DNA of 64,000 nucleotides, taken from Duganella sp. 1224. Its GTDB lineage: Bacteria > Pseudomonadota > Gammaproteobacteria > Burkholderiales > Burkholderiaceae_D. The notes beneath the pieces are model-generated. The model worked only from the letters and a program-made list of their open reading frames with translations, was not told the origin of the DNA and made no database searches. Positions within the stretch are counted from its first letter, which is position 1. Each line of letters starts with the position of its first letter. Both the position numbers and the translations under genes were made by a program. The stretch spans positions 1-64,000 of the forward strand of contig NZ_JACBYS010000012.1 of the NCBI RefSeq assembly GCF_013408245.1. The letters run 5' to 3'. Below, in pieces: positions 25,922 through 34,897 of this stretch.

Positions 25922-27085
25922 TCAAGCGGGCGGCGGCGCCGGCTGCGGCTGCTGTTCGATCCAGCGCAGCAGCTCGCGGCCGAAGACGCGGGTGCGGGCG
26001 GTGTCGACCTGGCGCTGCTTGTAGGCGGCGTGGCTGGCCGGGCCGCTCAGGCTGCGATGGTAGCTGTCCTCGTCCATCAACTGGATCTCGTATTCGAAGA
26101 AAAAGCCGACGTCGTAGTCCTGCTCCGGCGCCGCGTCCAGCTGCTGGACGTGGATCATCTTGCGCACCGTCACCTGCATGCTGCTGAAGCCGCTGCCGCT
26201 GTGCGGATTGTCGCAGCGCGTCTGCGGCTGCGCCAGCGCGGCCAGTTCGGCGTCCATCTGCCGCAGCAGGGCCAGCGGGTAGCCGTCGGCGTGCTCCAGC
26301 TGTGCGCGGTACTTGCTGAACACCTGCTTGGCCGCGTCCAGGTCCAGCAGCGTGTTGCGGGTGCGTCCGGCATCGACATTGGTCACCGACAGCAGGTGCG
26401 CGCGCTGCAGCGTGCGCAGGGCCAGCAGGCATTCGCAGCGGGTGGCGAACACCAACCGCACGCCCAGGTGGTCATAGATATCGGCCGCCAGGTAGGCGGC
26501 CTTTTGCAGCAGCTTGAGCAGGATGCTGTTGCGGCCCTTGTTGTCCTTGCGGTCGTAGTGCAGCAGCGGCAGGCACAGTTCGCCGTCGGTCAGGTAGTGG
26601 CGGCCGCCGTCGTGGCGGATCACCTCGTCCAGGGTGCCGAACACTTGGGCGCGAATGGCGTGGAAATGCCGCAGCTTCAGGTTGTTGTCGATGTAGAAGA
26701 TGCCATGCATCACCTTCAGCACCGCGCAGGCCCACAGCCGGCGCGCGTCGGCCTGCTGGCAGTGCAGCGACGCGTACACCAGCAGTTGCAGCGGGTCGTC
26801 CGGCGTGGCCACCTCGGGCGGGATCAGCGCCGCTTGCGCAGGCGCCAGGAAGGTGGCGCGGATGAAGGCGACCGCTTCCTGGTGGGCGCGGCGGATCAGC
26901 GCCGGCGCCGCCGGCTGGTCGAGGTCGAAGCCATATTCGCGCACGAACTGGCGGGCGTCGTGCAGGTTGCGCAACGCCAGCGCCTCCAGGTCGATGGCCG
27001 ACACGCCGTTGGCGATGGCGTGCAGATAGGTCCAGTTCAGCGACAACTTGGCGGCGCCCTTGAGCGAGGCCTGTAATGCGGTCAT
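25922..27085 (-). CDS. Conserved protein, TIGR04552-like, RelA/SpoT-reminiscent
   Basis: A 387-residue soluble protein without signal peptide. The core RKDNKGRNSILLKLLQKAAY, then DIYDHLGVRLVFATRCECLL, resembles the TIGR04552 family as I remember it. The D-H-L-G-V-R segment recalls the DxxGxR motif of RelA/SpoT-type nucleotidyltransferases, which suggests (but does not prove) a nucleotide- or RNA-directed transferase fold. The tail is proline-rich. It is divergent from the GntP gene with a 170-base gap and is not in an obvious operon. Confidence 0.55.
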   Translation of the reverse strand: MTALQASLKGAAKLSLNWTYLHAIANGVSAIDLEALALRNLHDARQFVREYGFDLDQPAAPALIRRAHQEAVAFIRATFLAPAQAALIPPEVATPDDPLQLLVYASLHCQQADARRLWACAVLKVMHGIFYIDNNLKLRHFHAIRAQVFGTLDEVIRHDGGRHYLTDGELCLPLLHYDRKDNKGRNSILLKLLQKAAYLAADIYDHLGVRLVFATRCECLLALRTLQRAHLLSVTNVDAGRTRNTLLDLDAAKQVFSKYRAQLEHADGYPLALLRQMDAELAALAQPQTRCDNPHSGSGFSSMQVTVRKMIHVQQLDAAPEQDYDVGFFFEYEIQLMDEDSYHRSLSGPASHAAYKQRQVDTARTRVFGRELLRWIEQQPQPAPPPA

Positions 27086-27259
27086 GGCGTGCGTCTCCTC
27101 ACACCGGTTATTTTTAATTCTCCAGTGGAACTATCATAGCGCCTTACGGCGCCGCGCTGTGGGCTTTTGCTGACAGGCGCGCCGCTGCGCCTCGGGAAGA
27201 TGCGCAAAGTTGCCAGAAGTGCTACAGTAAGCGCGATCTGTTTACGTCCCGGAGTCCGC

Positions 27260-28771
27260 ATGTCCTTTCTGATTGTCCTTGCCGCGCTGGTGTTCCTGAT
27301 GCTGGCCGCCTACCGCGGCTACAGCGTGATTTTGTTTGCGCCGGTGGCCGCGCTGGGCGCGGTGCTGCTGACCGATCCGGGCGCGGTGGCGCCGGTGTTC
27401 AGCGGCATCTTCATGGACAAGATGGTCGGCTTCATCAAGCTGTACTTCCCGGTGTTCCTGCTGGGCGCGGTGTTTGGCAAGCTGATCGAATTGTCCGGCT
27501 TTTCCGAGGCGATCGTGGTGGCGGCCATCAAGTACATCGGCCGCACGCGCGCCAACGCCGTCATCGTGCTGGTGTGCGCGCTGCTGACGTATGGCGGCGT
27601 GTCGCTGTTTGTGGTGGTGTTTGCCGTGTACCCGTTCGCGGCCGAGTTGTACCGCCAGAGCAACATCCCCAAGCGGCTGATGCCGGGGGCGATCGCGCTG
27701 GGGGCGTTCTCGTTCACCATGGACACCTTGCCGGGCACGCCGCAGATTCAGAACATCATCCCCACCACGTTCTTCAAGACCACCGGCTGGGCGGCGCCGT
27801 GGCTGGGCGTGGTCGGTTCGGTCGCCACGCTGGCCGCCGGCCTGGCCTTCCTCGAATGGCGCCGCCGCTCGGCGATGGCGACCGGCGAGGGCTATGACGG
27901 CGCGGCCGCCAGCGCGCCGGCCGCCGCCGGCGGCGTGCCCCCGGCCGGCGCTGCCCCGGCCGCCGCAGCGTCCGCCGCCGGCAGCGTGCCCCCGGCCTCC
28001 GCATCGTCCGCCGCCGCATCCTCCGCCTCGGCGGCGACCGCGCGCGCTAGCCTGCCGCATCCGCTGCTGTCGGTGGCGCCGCTGGTGCTGGTCGGCGTCG
28101 CCAACTTCGTGCTGACCAAGCTGATTCCCGGCTGGTACGGCGACCAGTACGCGCTGACCGCCGACGCCTTGCCCGGCCTGCACGCGCCGGTGACGCTGCC
28201 CATCAAGTCGGTGATCGGCATCTGGGCGGTGGAGGGCGCGCTGCTGCTGGGCATCGTGCTGACCGTCGCCACCGCCTTCGGCCGCATCCGCACCAGCTTT
28301 GCCGACGGCACCAAGGCGGCGGTGGGCGGCGCGCTGCTGGCAGCGATGAACACCGCGTCCGAATACGGCTTCGGCGGCGTGATCGCCGCGCTGCCCGGCT
28401 TCCTGTCGGTCAGCCAGGCGCTGCGCAGCGTGCCGGACCCGCTGGTCAATGCGGCGGTGTCGGTGACCGCGCTGGCCGGCATCACCGGCTCGGCCTCGGG
28501 CGGCATGAGCATCGCGCTGGCCGCCATGGCCGAGCAGTTCATCAAGGCCGCCGAGGCCGCGCACATCCCGCTGGAGGTGATGCACCGCGTGGTGGCGATG
28601 GCCAGCGGCGGCATGGACACGCTGCCGCACAACGGCGCCGTCATCACGCTGCTGGCGGTCACCGGCCTGACGCACCGCCAGTCCTACCGCGACATCTTCG
28701 GCATCACCGTGATCAAGACGCTGGCGGTGTTCTTTGTGATCGCGGTCTACTATCTGACCGGACTGGTGTAA
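27260..28771 (+). CDS. GntP-family permease
   Basis: A 503-residue transporter with about 12 membrane segments. The GntP family pattern is seen in KLYFPVFLLGAVFGKLIELS, GAFSFTMDTLPGTPQIQNII and the C-terminal GGMDTLPHNGAVITLL. It resembles the branch annotated as gluconate or 3-hydroxybutyrate proton symporters. An unusual Ala/Pro/Ser-rich linker of about 55 residues (around 210-265) is inserted in a cytoplasmic or periplasmic loop. The start ATG at 27260 follows CCGGAG. Its 3' end overlaps the convergent nei gene by 59 bases. Confidence 0.88.
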   Translation: MSFLIVLAALVFLMLAAYRGYSVILFAPVAALGAVLLTDPGAVAPVFSGIFMDKMVGFIKLYFPVFLLGAVFGKLIELSGFSEAIVVAAIKYIGRTRANAVIVLVCALLTYGGVSLFVVVFAVYPFAAELYRQSNIPKRLMPGAIALGAFSFTMDTLPGTPQIQNIIPTTFFKTTGWAAPWLGVVGSVATLAAGLAFLEWRRRSAMATGEGYDGAAASAPAAAGGVPPAGAAPAAAASAAGSVPPASASSAAASSASAATARASLPHPLLSVAPLVLVGVANFVLTKLIPGWYGDQYALTADALPGLHAPVTLPIKSVIGIWAVEGALLLGIVLTVATAFGRIRTSFADGTKAAVGGALLAAMNTASEYGFGGVIAALPGFLSVSQALRSVPDPLVNAAVSVTALAGITGSASGGMSIALAAMAEQFIKAAEAAHIPLEVMHRVVAMASGGMDTLPHNGAVITLLAVTGLTHRQSYRDIFGITVIKTLAVFFVIAVYYLTGLV

Positions 28772-29519
28772 GCGCGGCGGGCGGATACTGTTTCTGGCAG
28801 CGGGTGCAGAAAAAGCTGCGGCGCTGGGTCTTGCCCAGGTGCGCCTTGTGGAAGGGAATGTCGCAGCGCGGGCAGATGCGTTTGGTGTGCGCCTGCCAGT
28901 GCTGCTTGAGCACGAAGGCCTTCTTCCAGCGCAGGAAATCGAAGGCATAGGCGCGCATCCCGGCCACCAGCTCGCGCTGCTTGGCGGCCGACAGCGCGCC
29001 GACCTGCGACAGCGGGTGGACACGGATGCGGAACAGCACCTCGTTCTTGAAGATGTTGCCGGCGCCGGCAAAGAGGTCCTGGTCGAGGGTGGCGTCGCAC
29101 ACCAGCATGTCCGGCCGGGCGCGCAGGTGCTTGAGCACCAGCTTGGGGTCCCACTGGTCGGCCATCACGTCCACGCGCCAGTCGTACAGCGCGTCGAGGT
29201 CGGGCGGCAGGGTTTTGACCGAGCAGGTGTAGAAGTTGAGTTCCTCGCCGTCGTCGAAGCCGAGGCTGAGGCGCGGTTCCGAGTCGGGCTTGCGCTGGTT
29301 GATGCGGTAGCTGCCGAACATCAGCAGGTGGATGCGCAGGGCCAGGGTCGGCAGCTGGATCAGGAAGTGCTTGCCCCAGCTGCGCAGGGCGACGATGGGC
29401 TGGCCCGCCAGCGCGGCGACATCGACGCCCTGGCTGTTGCCGCTGGCGCGCGCGATGGTGCGGCCGGCGAAGCCCTCGGCGGCCTCGCGCAAGATGACGA
29501 TCGATGGTCCTTCCGGCAT
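28713..29519 (-). CDS. nei: Endonuclease VIII-like DNA glycosylase (Nei/Fpg family)
   Basis: A 268-residue base-excision repair enzyme. The N-terminal MPEGPS supplies the catalytic proline and glutamate (P2, E3 after Met removal). The helix-two-turn-helix region includes DQDLFAGAGNIFKNEVLFR, which holds the conserved Asn, and the C-terminal zinc finger is C-x2-C-x16-C-x2-C (CPRCDIPFH ... FFCTRCQ). It removes oxidised pyrimidines and nicks the abasic site. The last residues after the zinc finger run into the end of the GntP gene. Confidence 0.9.
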   Translation of the reverse strand: MPEGPSIVILREAAEGFAGRTIARASGNSQGVDVAALAGQPIVALRSWGKHFLIQLPTLALRIHLLMFGSYRINQRKPDSEPRLSLGFDDGEELNFYTCSVKTLPPDLDALYDWRVDVMADQWDPKLVLKHLRARPDMLVCDATLDQDLFAGAGNIFKNEVLFRIRVHPLSQVGALSAAKQRELVAGMRAYAFDFLRWKKAFVLKQHWQAHTKRICPRCDIPFHKAHLGKTQRRSFFCTRCQKQYPPAALTPVRSDSRPRSQRTPPAS

Positions 29520-29595
29520 GGCGTGCTCTCCTGGAAACGGGGTCAGTGTGCGCGCCGTCTGCGGCCGTGACGGTACGGCAGCTAACCCTCACCCC

Positions 29596-29662
29596 CGAAC
29601 AGAAGGGTCTGACCCAGGGTCAGGACAGGGGCTTCGCCCCGCCGGGCCATGGCCCGGCCCCT
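29596..29662. repeat. Cluster of nested palindromes
   Basis: Within 70 bases: GGGTCTGACCC-type repeat, GGGGC-TTC-GCCCC (29628-29640) and the perfect 18-mer GCCGGGCCATGGCCCGGC (29641-29658), all nested between CAGGGGC and GCCCCTG. This looks like a REP-type extragenic palindrome in the 245-base gap between nei and the M28 peptidase gene. Confidence 0.55.
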
Positions 29663-29764
29663 GGCGCCAACGGTGTGCGGGTTGCGCTGGTGCCGTCCGC
29701 GCCGTTGTGGTCCACCGGGATTCGTGGCAGTATCTCCCCCTCATATCCCTTGAAGGAGCCCCGC

Positions 29765-31414
29765 TTGAAATCCACCCTGCTTGCCCTGTCGCTGCTGGCC
29801 GCGTTTGCCGCGCGTGCCGCCACCGGCCCGGAATTCGACGCCCAACGCCTGTCGCAGGACGTCAAGGTCCTGTCGTCCGACGCGTTCGAGGGCCGCGGCC
29901 CGCACACCGCCGGCGAGACCAAGACCGTCGCCTACCTGATCGAACAATTCAAGGCCGCCGGCCTCAAACCGGGCGGCGACATTGTCAAGGGCCAGCGCAG
30001 CTGGACCCAGGACGTGCCGCTGGGCCGCTTCGAACTCAAGGGCCCGGTCACGCTGTCGGTCAGCGACGGCCAGACCGTGCAGCCGCTCAGGCAGGGCGAC
30101 GACCTGGCGGTGCGCGCCGCCATGAACGGCGCCAAGCTGGTCGACATCAACAACGCGCCGCTGGTGTTCGTCGGCTACGGCGTGACCGCGCCGGAGCGCC
30201 ACTGGGACGACTTCAAGGGCCAGGACCTGAAGGGCAAGCTGGCGGTGGTGCTGATCAACGACCCCGACTTCGAAACCGGCCAGGGCGACTTCGGCGGCAA
30301 GGCCATGACCTACTACGGCCGCTGGACCTACAAGTACGAGGAGATGGCGCGGCGCGGCGCGCTCGGCACCCTCATCGTGCACGAAACCGCGCCGGCCTCG
30401 TACGGCTGGAACACGGTCAAGAACTCCAACACCAACGTCATGTACGACATCGTCCGCAAGAAGCCGGCCGAGGCGCATGCACCGATGGAAGCGTGGATCC
30501 AGCGCGATCTGGCAGTCGACCTGTTCCGGCGCGGCGGCCTCGATTTCGAAGCGCTGAAGAAGCAGGCGCAAACCCGCGACTTCCAGCCGGTGGCGCTGAA
30601 GAATGTCACGCTGTCGGCCCACTACGCGGTGGACGCGCAGATCATCGTGTCGAAGAACGTGGCGGCGCGCGTGGTGGGCGCCCAGCGTCCGAACGAGACC
30701 GTGCTCTACAGCGGCCACTGGGACCACCTGGGCGTTGGCCTGCCGGACGCCAAGGGCGACAAGATCTACAACGGCGCGGTCGACAACGGCACCGGCATCG
30801 CCGCGCTGCTGGAACTGGCGCGCGCTTATGGCAAGGCGCCGGCGCCGCAGCGCACGGTAGCCTTCCTGGCCGTCACCGCCGAGGAGAAGGGCCTGCTGGG
30901 CTCCGAATACTACGCGGCCAATCCGCTGTACCCGCTGGCCACCACGGTTGGCGTGATCAACATGGACGCCCTCAGCCCGCACGGCCTGACGCGCAACTTC
31001 ACCATCTCCGGCAGCGCCAAGCTGGATCTGCTGGACCAGTTGATCGCCAAGGCCAAGCAATGGAACCTGGTGTACAAGCCGGACCCGAAACCGGAAGCCG
31101 GCCACTTCTTCCGCTCCGACCACTTCCCGTTCGCCAAGCGCGGCGTGCCGGCCATCTCGTATGGTTCGGGCGACGACCTGGTGGACGGCGGCGTGGCGGC
31201 CGGCGAAAAGCTGGAGGCGGACTACAACACCAACAATTACCACCAGCCGTCCGACGAGTGGCACGCCGACTGGACCTTCGCCAGCATGGCGCACGACCTC
31301 GGCCTGCTGTATGCGCTGGGCCGCGACCTGGCCGACTCCAAGGCCTGGCCGAACTGGGCGCAGGACGCCGAGTTCCGCGCCGCGCGCGACGCCAGCGCCA
31401 AGGAACGCAAATAA
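29765..31414 (+). CDS. Exported M28-family metallopeptidase
   Basis: A 549-residue zinc aminopeptidase. The start is a TTG at 29765, 6 bases after AAGGAG, giving KSTLLALSLLAAFAARA as signal peptide; no ATG fits. A PA-type insert (about 130-250) precedes the catalytic domain with ligands in SGHWDHLG (H318), AVDNGTG (D340) and VTAEEKG (E373/E374), then D and H further on (SDHFPF region). It removes N-terminal residues from peptides in the periplasm or outside. A terminator follows at 31466. Confidence 0.87.
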   Translation: MKSTLLALSLLAAFAARAATGPEFDAQRLSQDVKVLSSDAFEGRGPHTAGETKTVAYLIEQFKAAGLKPGGDIVKGQRSWTQDVPLGRFELKGPVTLSVSDGQTVQPLRQGDDLAVRAAMNGAKLVDINNAPLVFVGYGVTAPERHWDDFKGQDLKGKLAVVLINDPDFETGQGDFGGKAMTYYGRWTYKYEEMARRGALGTLIVHETAPASYGWNTVKNSNTNVMYDIVRKKPAEAHAPMEAWIQRDLAVDLFRRGGLDFEALKKQAQTRDFQPVALKNVTLSAHYAVDAQIIVSKNVAARVVGAQRPNETVLYSGHWDHLGVGLPDAKGDKIYNGAVDNGTGIAALLELARAYGKAPAPQRTVAFLAVTAEEKGLLGSEYYAANPLYPLATTVGVINMDALSPHGLTRNFTISGSAKLDLLDQLIAKAKQWNLVYKPDPKPEAGHFFRSDHFPFAKRGVPAISYGSGDDLVDGGVAAGEKLEADYNTNNYHQPSDEWHADWTFASMAHDLGLLYALGRDLADSKAWPNWAQDAEFRAARDASAKERK

Positions 31415-31465
31415 GCACATGCAAAAAAAGCTGGGCAGAATTATCTAAAACTTAATAGAATGGCT

Positions 31466-31499
31466 GGGCGCCTGCTGCGATGCAGGCGCCCTCTTTTTT
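31466..31499 (+). terminator. Rho-independent terminator after the M28 gene
   Basis: A 10-bp GC-rich stem (31466-31475 with 31482-31491), 6-base loop and TCTTTTTT. The next gene starts only 32 bases later, so its promoter must overlap or lie inside this element. Confidence 0.88.
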
Positions 31500-31530
31500 G
31501 CAGGTCCACCACTACCAAGGGAGATACCGC

Positions 31531-34302
31531 ATGTCCATGTCCTTGCGCCGCACCGTTGTCGCGGCCGCCGTCGCGCTGCTGTCCGCCAGCACCGTCTACG
31601 CCGCTGAAGCCACCCAGCCTGTCGCCAAAAACGACATCGCCATCCCCGATATCCCGTACACCAAATTCGTGCTGAAAAACGGCCTGACCCTGCTGGTGCA
31701 CGAAGACCACAAGACGCCGGTGGTGGCCATCAACACCTGGTATCACGTCGGCTCCAAGAACGAAAAACCGGGCAAGACCGGCTTCGCCCACCTGTTCGAA
31801 CACCTGATGTTCAGCGGCAGCGAGAACTTCAACCAGACCTACCTGAACGCGCTGGAGCGCATCGGCGCCACCGACCTGAATGGCACCACCAACGGCGACC
31901 GTACCAACTACTTCCAGAACGTGCCGACCTCGATGCTGGACTACGCGCTGTTTGCCGAGAGCGACCGCATGGGCCACCTGCTCGGCGTGCTGGACCAGAA
32001 GAAGCTGGACCTGCAGCGCGGCGTGGTGCAGAACGAGAAGCGCCAGGGCGAGAACCGGCCGTATGGCGTCACGCGCCAGCTGCTGGCGGAGAACACCTGG
32101 CCGGTCGGCCACCCGTACTCGTGGACCACGATCGGCGCGATGGCCGACCTGGAGGCGGCGTCGATGAGCGACGTGCAGGAGTGGTTCAAGACCAACTACG
32201 GCCCCAACAACGTGACGCTGGTGCTGGCCGGCGACATCACGCCGGAGCAGGCGCGTGAAAAGGTCGAGAAGTATTACGGCGACATCCCACCGGGGCCGCC
32301 GCTGGCCAAGCAGCAGGCATGGATCGCCAAGCGCAGCGGCACCCATCGCGGCACGGTGCAGGACCGGGTGCCGCAGGCGCGCCTCTACCGCGTGTGGAAC
32401 GTGCCGGGCACCGCCACCGCCACCGAGCCGCTGCTGGACCTGGCGGCGCAGGTGCTGGGCGGCGGCAAGACCTCGCGCTTCTACAAGCGCCTGGTGTACC
32501 AGGACCAGCTGGCGACCGACGCCAGCGCGTTCAACGACGGATCGGAAATCGCCGGCCAGTTCTACGTGGTGCTGACCGCGCGTCCCGGCGCCGACAGCGC
32601 CAAACTCGAACGCGCAGGCGACGAGGAATTGCAGGCGCTGATCAAGTCCGGCCCCACCGCAGCGGAACTGGAACTGGCCAAGACCACCATCCTGGCGCAG
32701 TACACCCGCATCGTCGAACGCATCGGCGGCTTTGGCGGCAAGAGCGACTTGCTGGCCAGCTGCACCACCTACACCGGCAATCCGGAATGCTACAAGGACT
32801 ACCTGAAGGCGATCAAGGCGGCGACGCCGGCGCAGATCAAGCAGGCCTTGCAAACCTGGCTGTCCGACGGCGACTACGTGCTCGATGTGCAACCGTATCC
32901 GACCAACCTGACCACCACCGCCAAGCTGGATCGCAGCCAGCCGCCAGCGCTGGGCAAGCCGGAGCCACTGAAGCTGCCGCCCATGCAGAAAACCACGCTG
33001 TCGAATGGCTTGAAGGTGGTCCTGGCCGAACGCCACACGGCGCCGCTGGTGAACTTCGCGCTGATCGTCGACGCCGGCTTTGCCTCCGACACGCCGCCCA
33101 CCGCAGGCCTGGCCAGCCTGACCGGCCGTCTGCTGGAAGAGGGCACCACCACGCGCAGCGCGGCCGACATCAGCGCCGCTTTTGAAGCGCTGGGTGCGGA
33201 GTTCTCGGTCGGCACGGGGCTGGACAGCGCCAACGTCAACCTCAACACGCTGAAGGCGACCTTGCCGAACGCGCTGGCGGTGTATGCGGACGTGATCCAG
33301 CATCCGGCCTTCGCGCAGAAAGAAGTGGACCGCCAGAAGCAGAACCGCCTGGCCGGCATCGCCCGCGAGAAGTCGTCGCCGTCCGAGATGGGGCTGCGCG
33401 TGCTGCCGGCGCTGGTGTACGGCGCCGGCCACGCCTATGCCGGCCCGCTCAGCGGCAGCGGCAGCGAGGCGGCGGTGCGGGCGCTGACGCGCGACGATCT
33501 GGTGCGCTACCACCAGACCTGGTTCAAGCCGAATAACGCCACCTTGTTGGTGGTCGGCGACACCACGCTGGCGGAAGTGACGCCGCTGCTGGAAAAGGCG
33601 TTCGGCGGCTGGCGGGCCGGCGCCGCGCCGAAGAAGGAGATCGCCACGGTGGCGCCGCAGGCCAAGCCGCTGGTCTACCTGCTGGACAAGCCGGGGGCGC
33701 AGCAAAGCGTGATCTATGGCGTGCAGCTGGCGGCGTCCACCAACGCGCCGGACAATGTGGAACTGAATGTGGTCAACGACGTCTTTGGCGGCACCTTCAG
33801 CTCGCGCATCAATATGAACCTGCGCGAGGACAAGCACTGGTCATACGGCGTCAATGCCCGTCTGCCAGCGGCGGCCGGTCAGCGCCTGTACCTGAGCTCT
33901 TCGCCGGTGCAGACCGACAAGACCAAGGAAGCGCTGCAGGAGCTGGTGCAGGAATACGCCAACATCGCCGGCGCCAAGCCGATCACCGCAGCCGAACTGT
34001 CCGACGCGCAGACCAACCAGACCCTGAGGTTGCCGGGATCGTTCGAAACGTCGAGCCAACTGGCGGGCTATTACGGCAACATCATCCGCTACAAACTGCC
34101 GGAGGACTACTACAACACCCTGACCGCACGGGTGCTGGCGCTGACGCCGGAAAAAGCCAACGCGCTGGCCGCCCGCACCATCACGCCGGACCGCTTGGTG
34201 TGGCTGGTGGTGGGGGACGTCAGCAAGGTCGAAGCGGGGATACGATCGCTGAACATCGGCGAAGTGCGCAAGATCGACGTCGACGGCAAGCTGTTGCCGT
34301 AA
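31531..34302 (+). CDS. Exported M16-family (pitrilysin-like) peptidase, two-domain fusion
   Basis: A 923-residue protein with a signal peptide (about 1-24). It joins two M16 repeats. The first has the inverted zinc motif HLFEH (H87, E90, H91); the second (from about residue 485, LPPMQKTTLSNGLKVVLAER) keeps the fold but lacks HxxEH, the usual active-plus-inactive arrangement. It degrades peptides in the periplasm. The ATG at 31531 follows AAGGGAG. A strong terminator comes after. Confidence 0.92.
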   Translation: MSMSLRRTVVAAAVALLSASTVYAAEATQPVAKNDIAIPDIPYTKFVLKNGLTLLVHEDHKTPVVAINTWYHVGSKNEKPGKTGFAHLFEHLMFSGSENFNQTYLNALERIGATDLNGTTNGDRTNYFQNVPTSMLDYALFAESDRMGHLLGVLDQKKLDLQRGVVQNEKRQGENRPYGVTRQLLAENTWPVGHPYSWTTIGAMADLEAASMSDVQEWFKTNYGPNNVTLVLAGDITPEQAREKVEKYYGDIPPGPPLAKQQAWIAKRSGTHRGTVQDRVPQARLYRVWNVPGTATATEPLLDLAAQVLGGGKTSRFYKRLVYQDQLATDASAFNDGSEIAGQFYVVLTARPGADSAKLERAGDEELQALIKSGPTAAELELAKTTILAQYTRIVERIGGFGGKSDLLASCTTYTGNPECYKDYLKAIKAATPAQIKQALQTWLSDGDYVLDVQPYPTNLTTTAKLDRSQPPALGKPEPLKLPPMQKTTLSNGLKVVLAERHTAPLVNFALIVDAGFASDTPPTAGLASLTGRLLEEGTTTRSAADISAAFEALGAEFSVGTGLDSANVNLNTLKATLPNALAVYADVIQHPAFAQKEVDRQKQNRLAGIAREKSSPSEMGLRVLPALVYGAGHAYAGPLSGSGSEAAVRALTRDDLVRYHQTWFKPNNATLLVVGDTTLAEVTPLLEKAFGGWRAGAAPKKEIATVAPQAKPLVYLLDKPGAQQSVIYGVQLAASTNAPDNVELNVVNDVFGGTFSSRINMNLREDKHWSYGVNARLPAAAGQRLYLSSSPVQTDKTKEALQELVQEYANIAGAKPITAAELSDAQTNQTLRLPGSFETSSQLAGYYGNIIRYKLPEDYYNTLTARVLALTPEKANALAARTITPDRLVWLVVGDVSKVEAGIRSLNIGEVRKIDVDGKLLP

Positions 34303-34320
34303 CTGTCATCGTGTCAATGA

Positions 34321-34359
34321 AACGCCGGCCGGCGCCTGTGCGCCGCGCCGGCGTTTTTT
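34321..34359 (+). terminator. Rho-independent terminator after the M16 gene
   Basis: A 9-bp outer stem (34321-34329 with 34347-34355) encloses a second small stem (GGCGC/GCGCC) and is followed by six T. Confidence 0.85.
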
Positions 34360-34385
34360 ATGGTCGCCAGCAAAGATTCGCGTTT

Positions 34386-34404
34386 GATGCTAATATTTAG
34401 CATC
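34386..34404. promoter_or_regulatory. MarR operator
   Basis: A perfect inverted repeat GATGCTAA-TAT-TTAGCATC, 26 bases upstream of the MarR start codon, in the only gap before the efflux operon. Its size fits a MarR dimer site. Confidence 0.7.
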
Positions 34405-34429
34405 CTAAGTATATTCCAGCGAGCCGGCG

Positions 34430-34879
34430 ATGACTGCCTACGACAAAACCCTGACTTCCCTGACCCACACGCTGATCCACGTGGCGCGCGCCTACAAGAG
34501 CGCGGCCGACGCCCTGACGGCGGACTTTGAACTGTCGCACGCCAGCGCCTGGCCGGTGCTGATGATTTCGCGCCTGGGCGACGGCGTGCGTCCGGGGCAG
34601 GTGGCGGACGCCGTCGGCATCGAGCCGCCGTCGCTGGTGCGCGTGATCGACCAACTGGTGGCGGCGGGGCTGGTGCTGCGCCAGGACGATCCCAGCGACC
34701 GCCGCGCCAAGACGCTGTCGCTGACCGCCGCCGGCAAGAAAATCGCCGACCGGCTGGAGAAGGCGCTGGCGCCGTTCCGCCGCGAGCTGTTCAAAGACAT
34801 GCCGCAGGCCGACGTCGAAGCCACGGTCCGCACCCTGATCAAGCTTGACCAGGTACTGGCCGGGCGCAGCATGGGCTAA
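34430..34879 (+). CDS. MarR-family transcriptional regulator
   Basis: A 149-residue regulator with winged helix: PGQVADAVGIEPPSLVRVID (recognition helix) and the wing DDPSDRRAKTLSLT, both classic for MarR. It is the first gene of the efflux operon; the FUSC gene starts 19 bases later. Family members are released from DNA by phenolic or other aromatic ligands, which fits control of an aromatic-acid type pump. The upstream palindrome suggests autoregulation. Confidence 0.92.
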   Translation: MTAYDKTLTSLTHTLIHVARAYKSAADALTADFELSHASAWPVLMISRLGDGVRPGQVADAVGIEPPSLVRVIDQLVAAGLVLRQDDPSDRRAKTLSLTAAGKKIADRLEKALAPFRRELFKDMPQADVEATVRTLIKLDQVLAGRSMG

Positions 34880-34897
34880 GCGCGGAGAGCTGCCATC

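Noticed and set aside
32990..34302. Missing zinc motif in the second M16 repeat taken as damage
   Set aside because: One active and one inactive repeat is normal for fused M16 peptidases.
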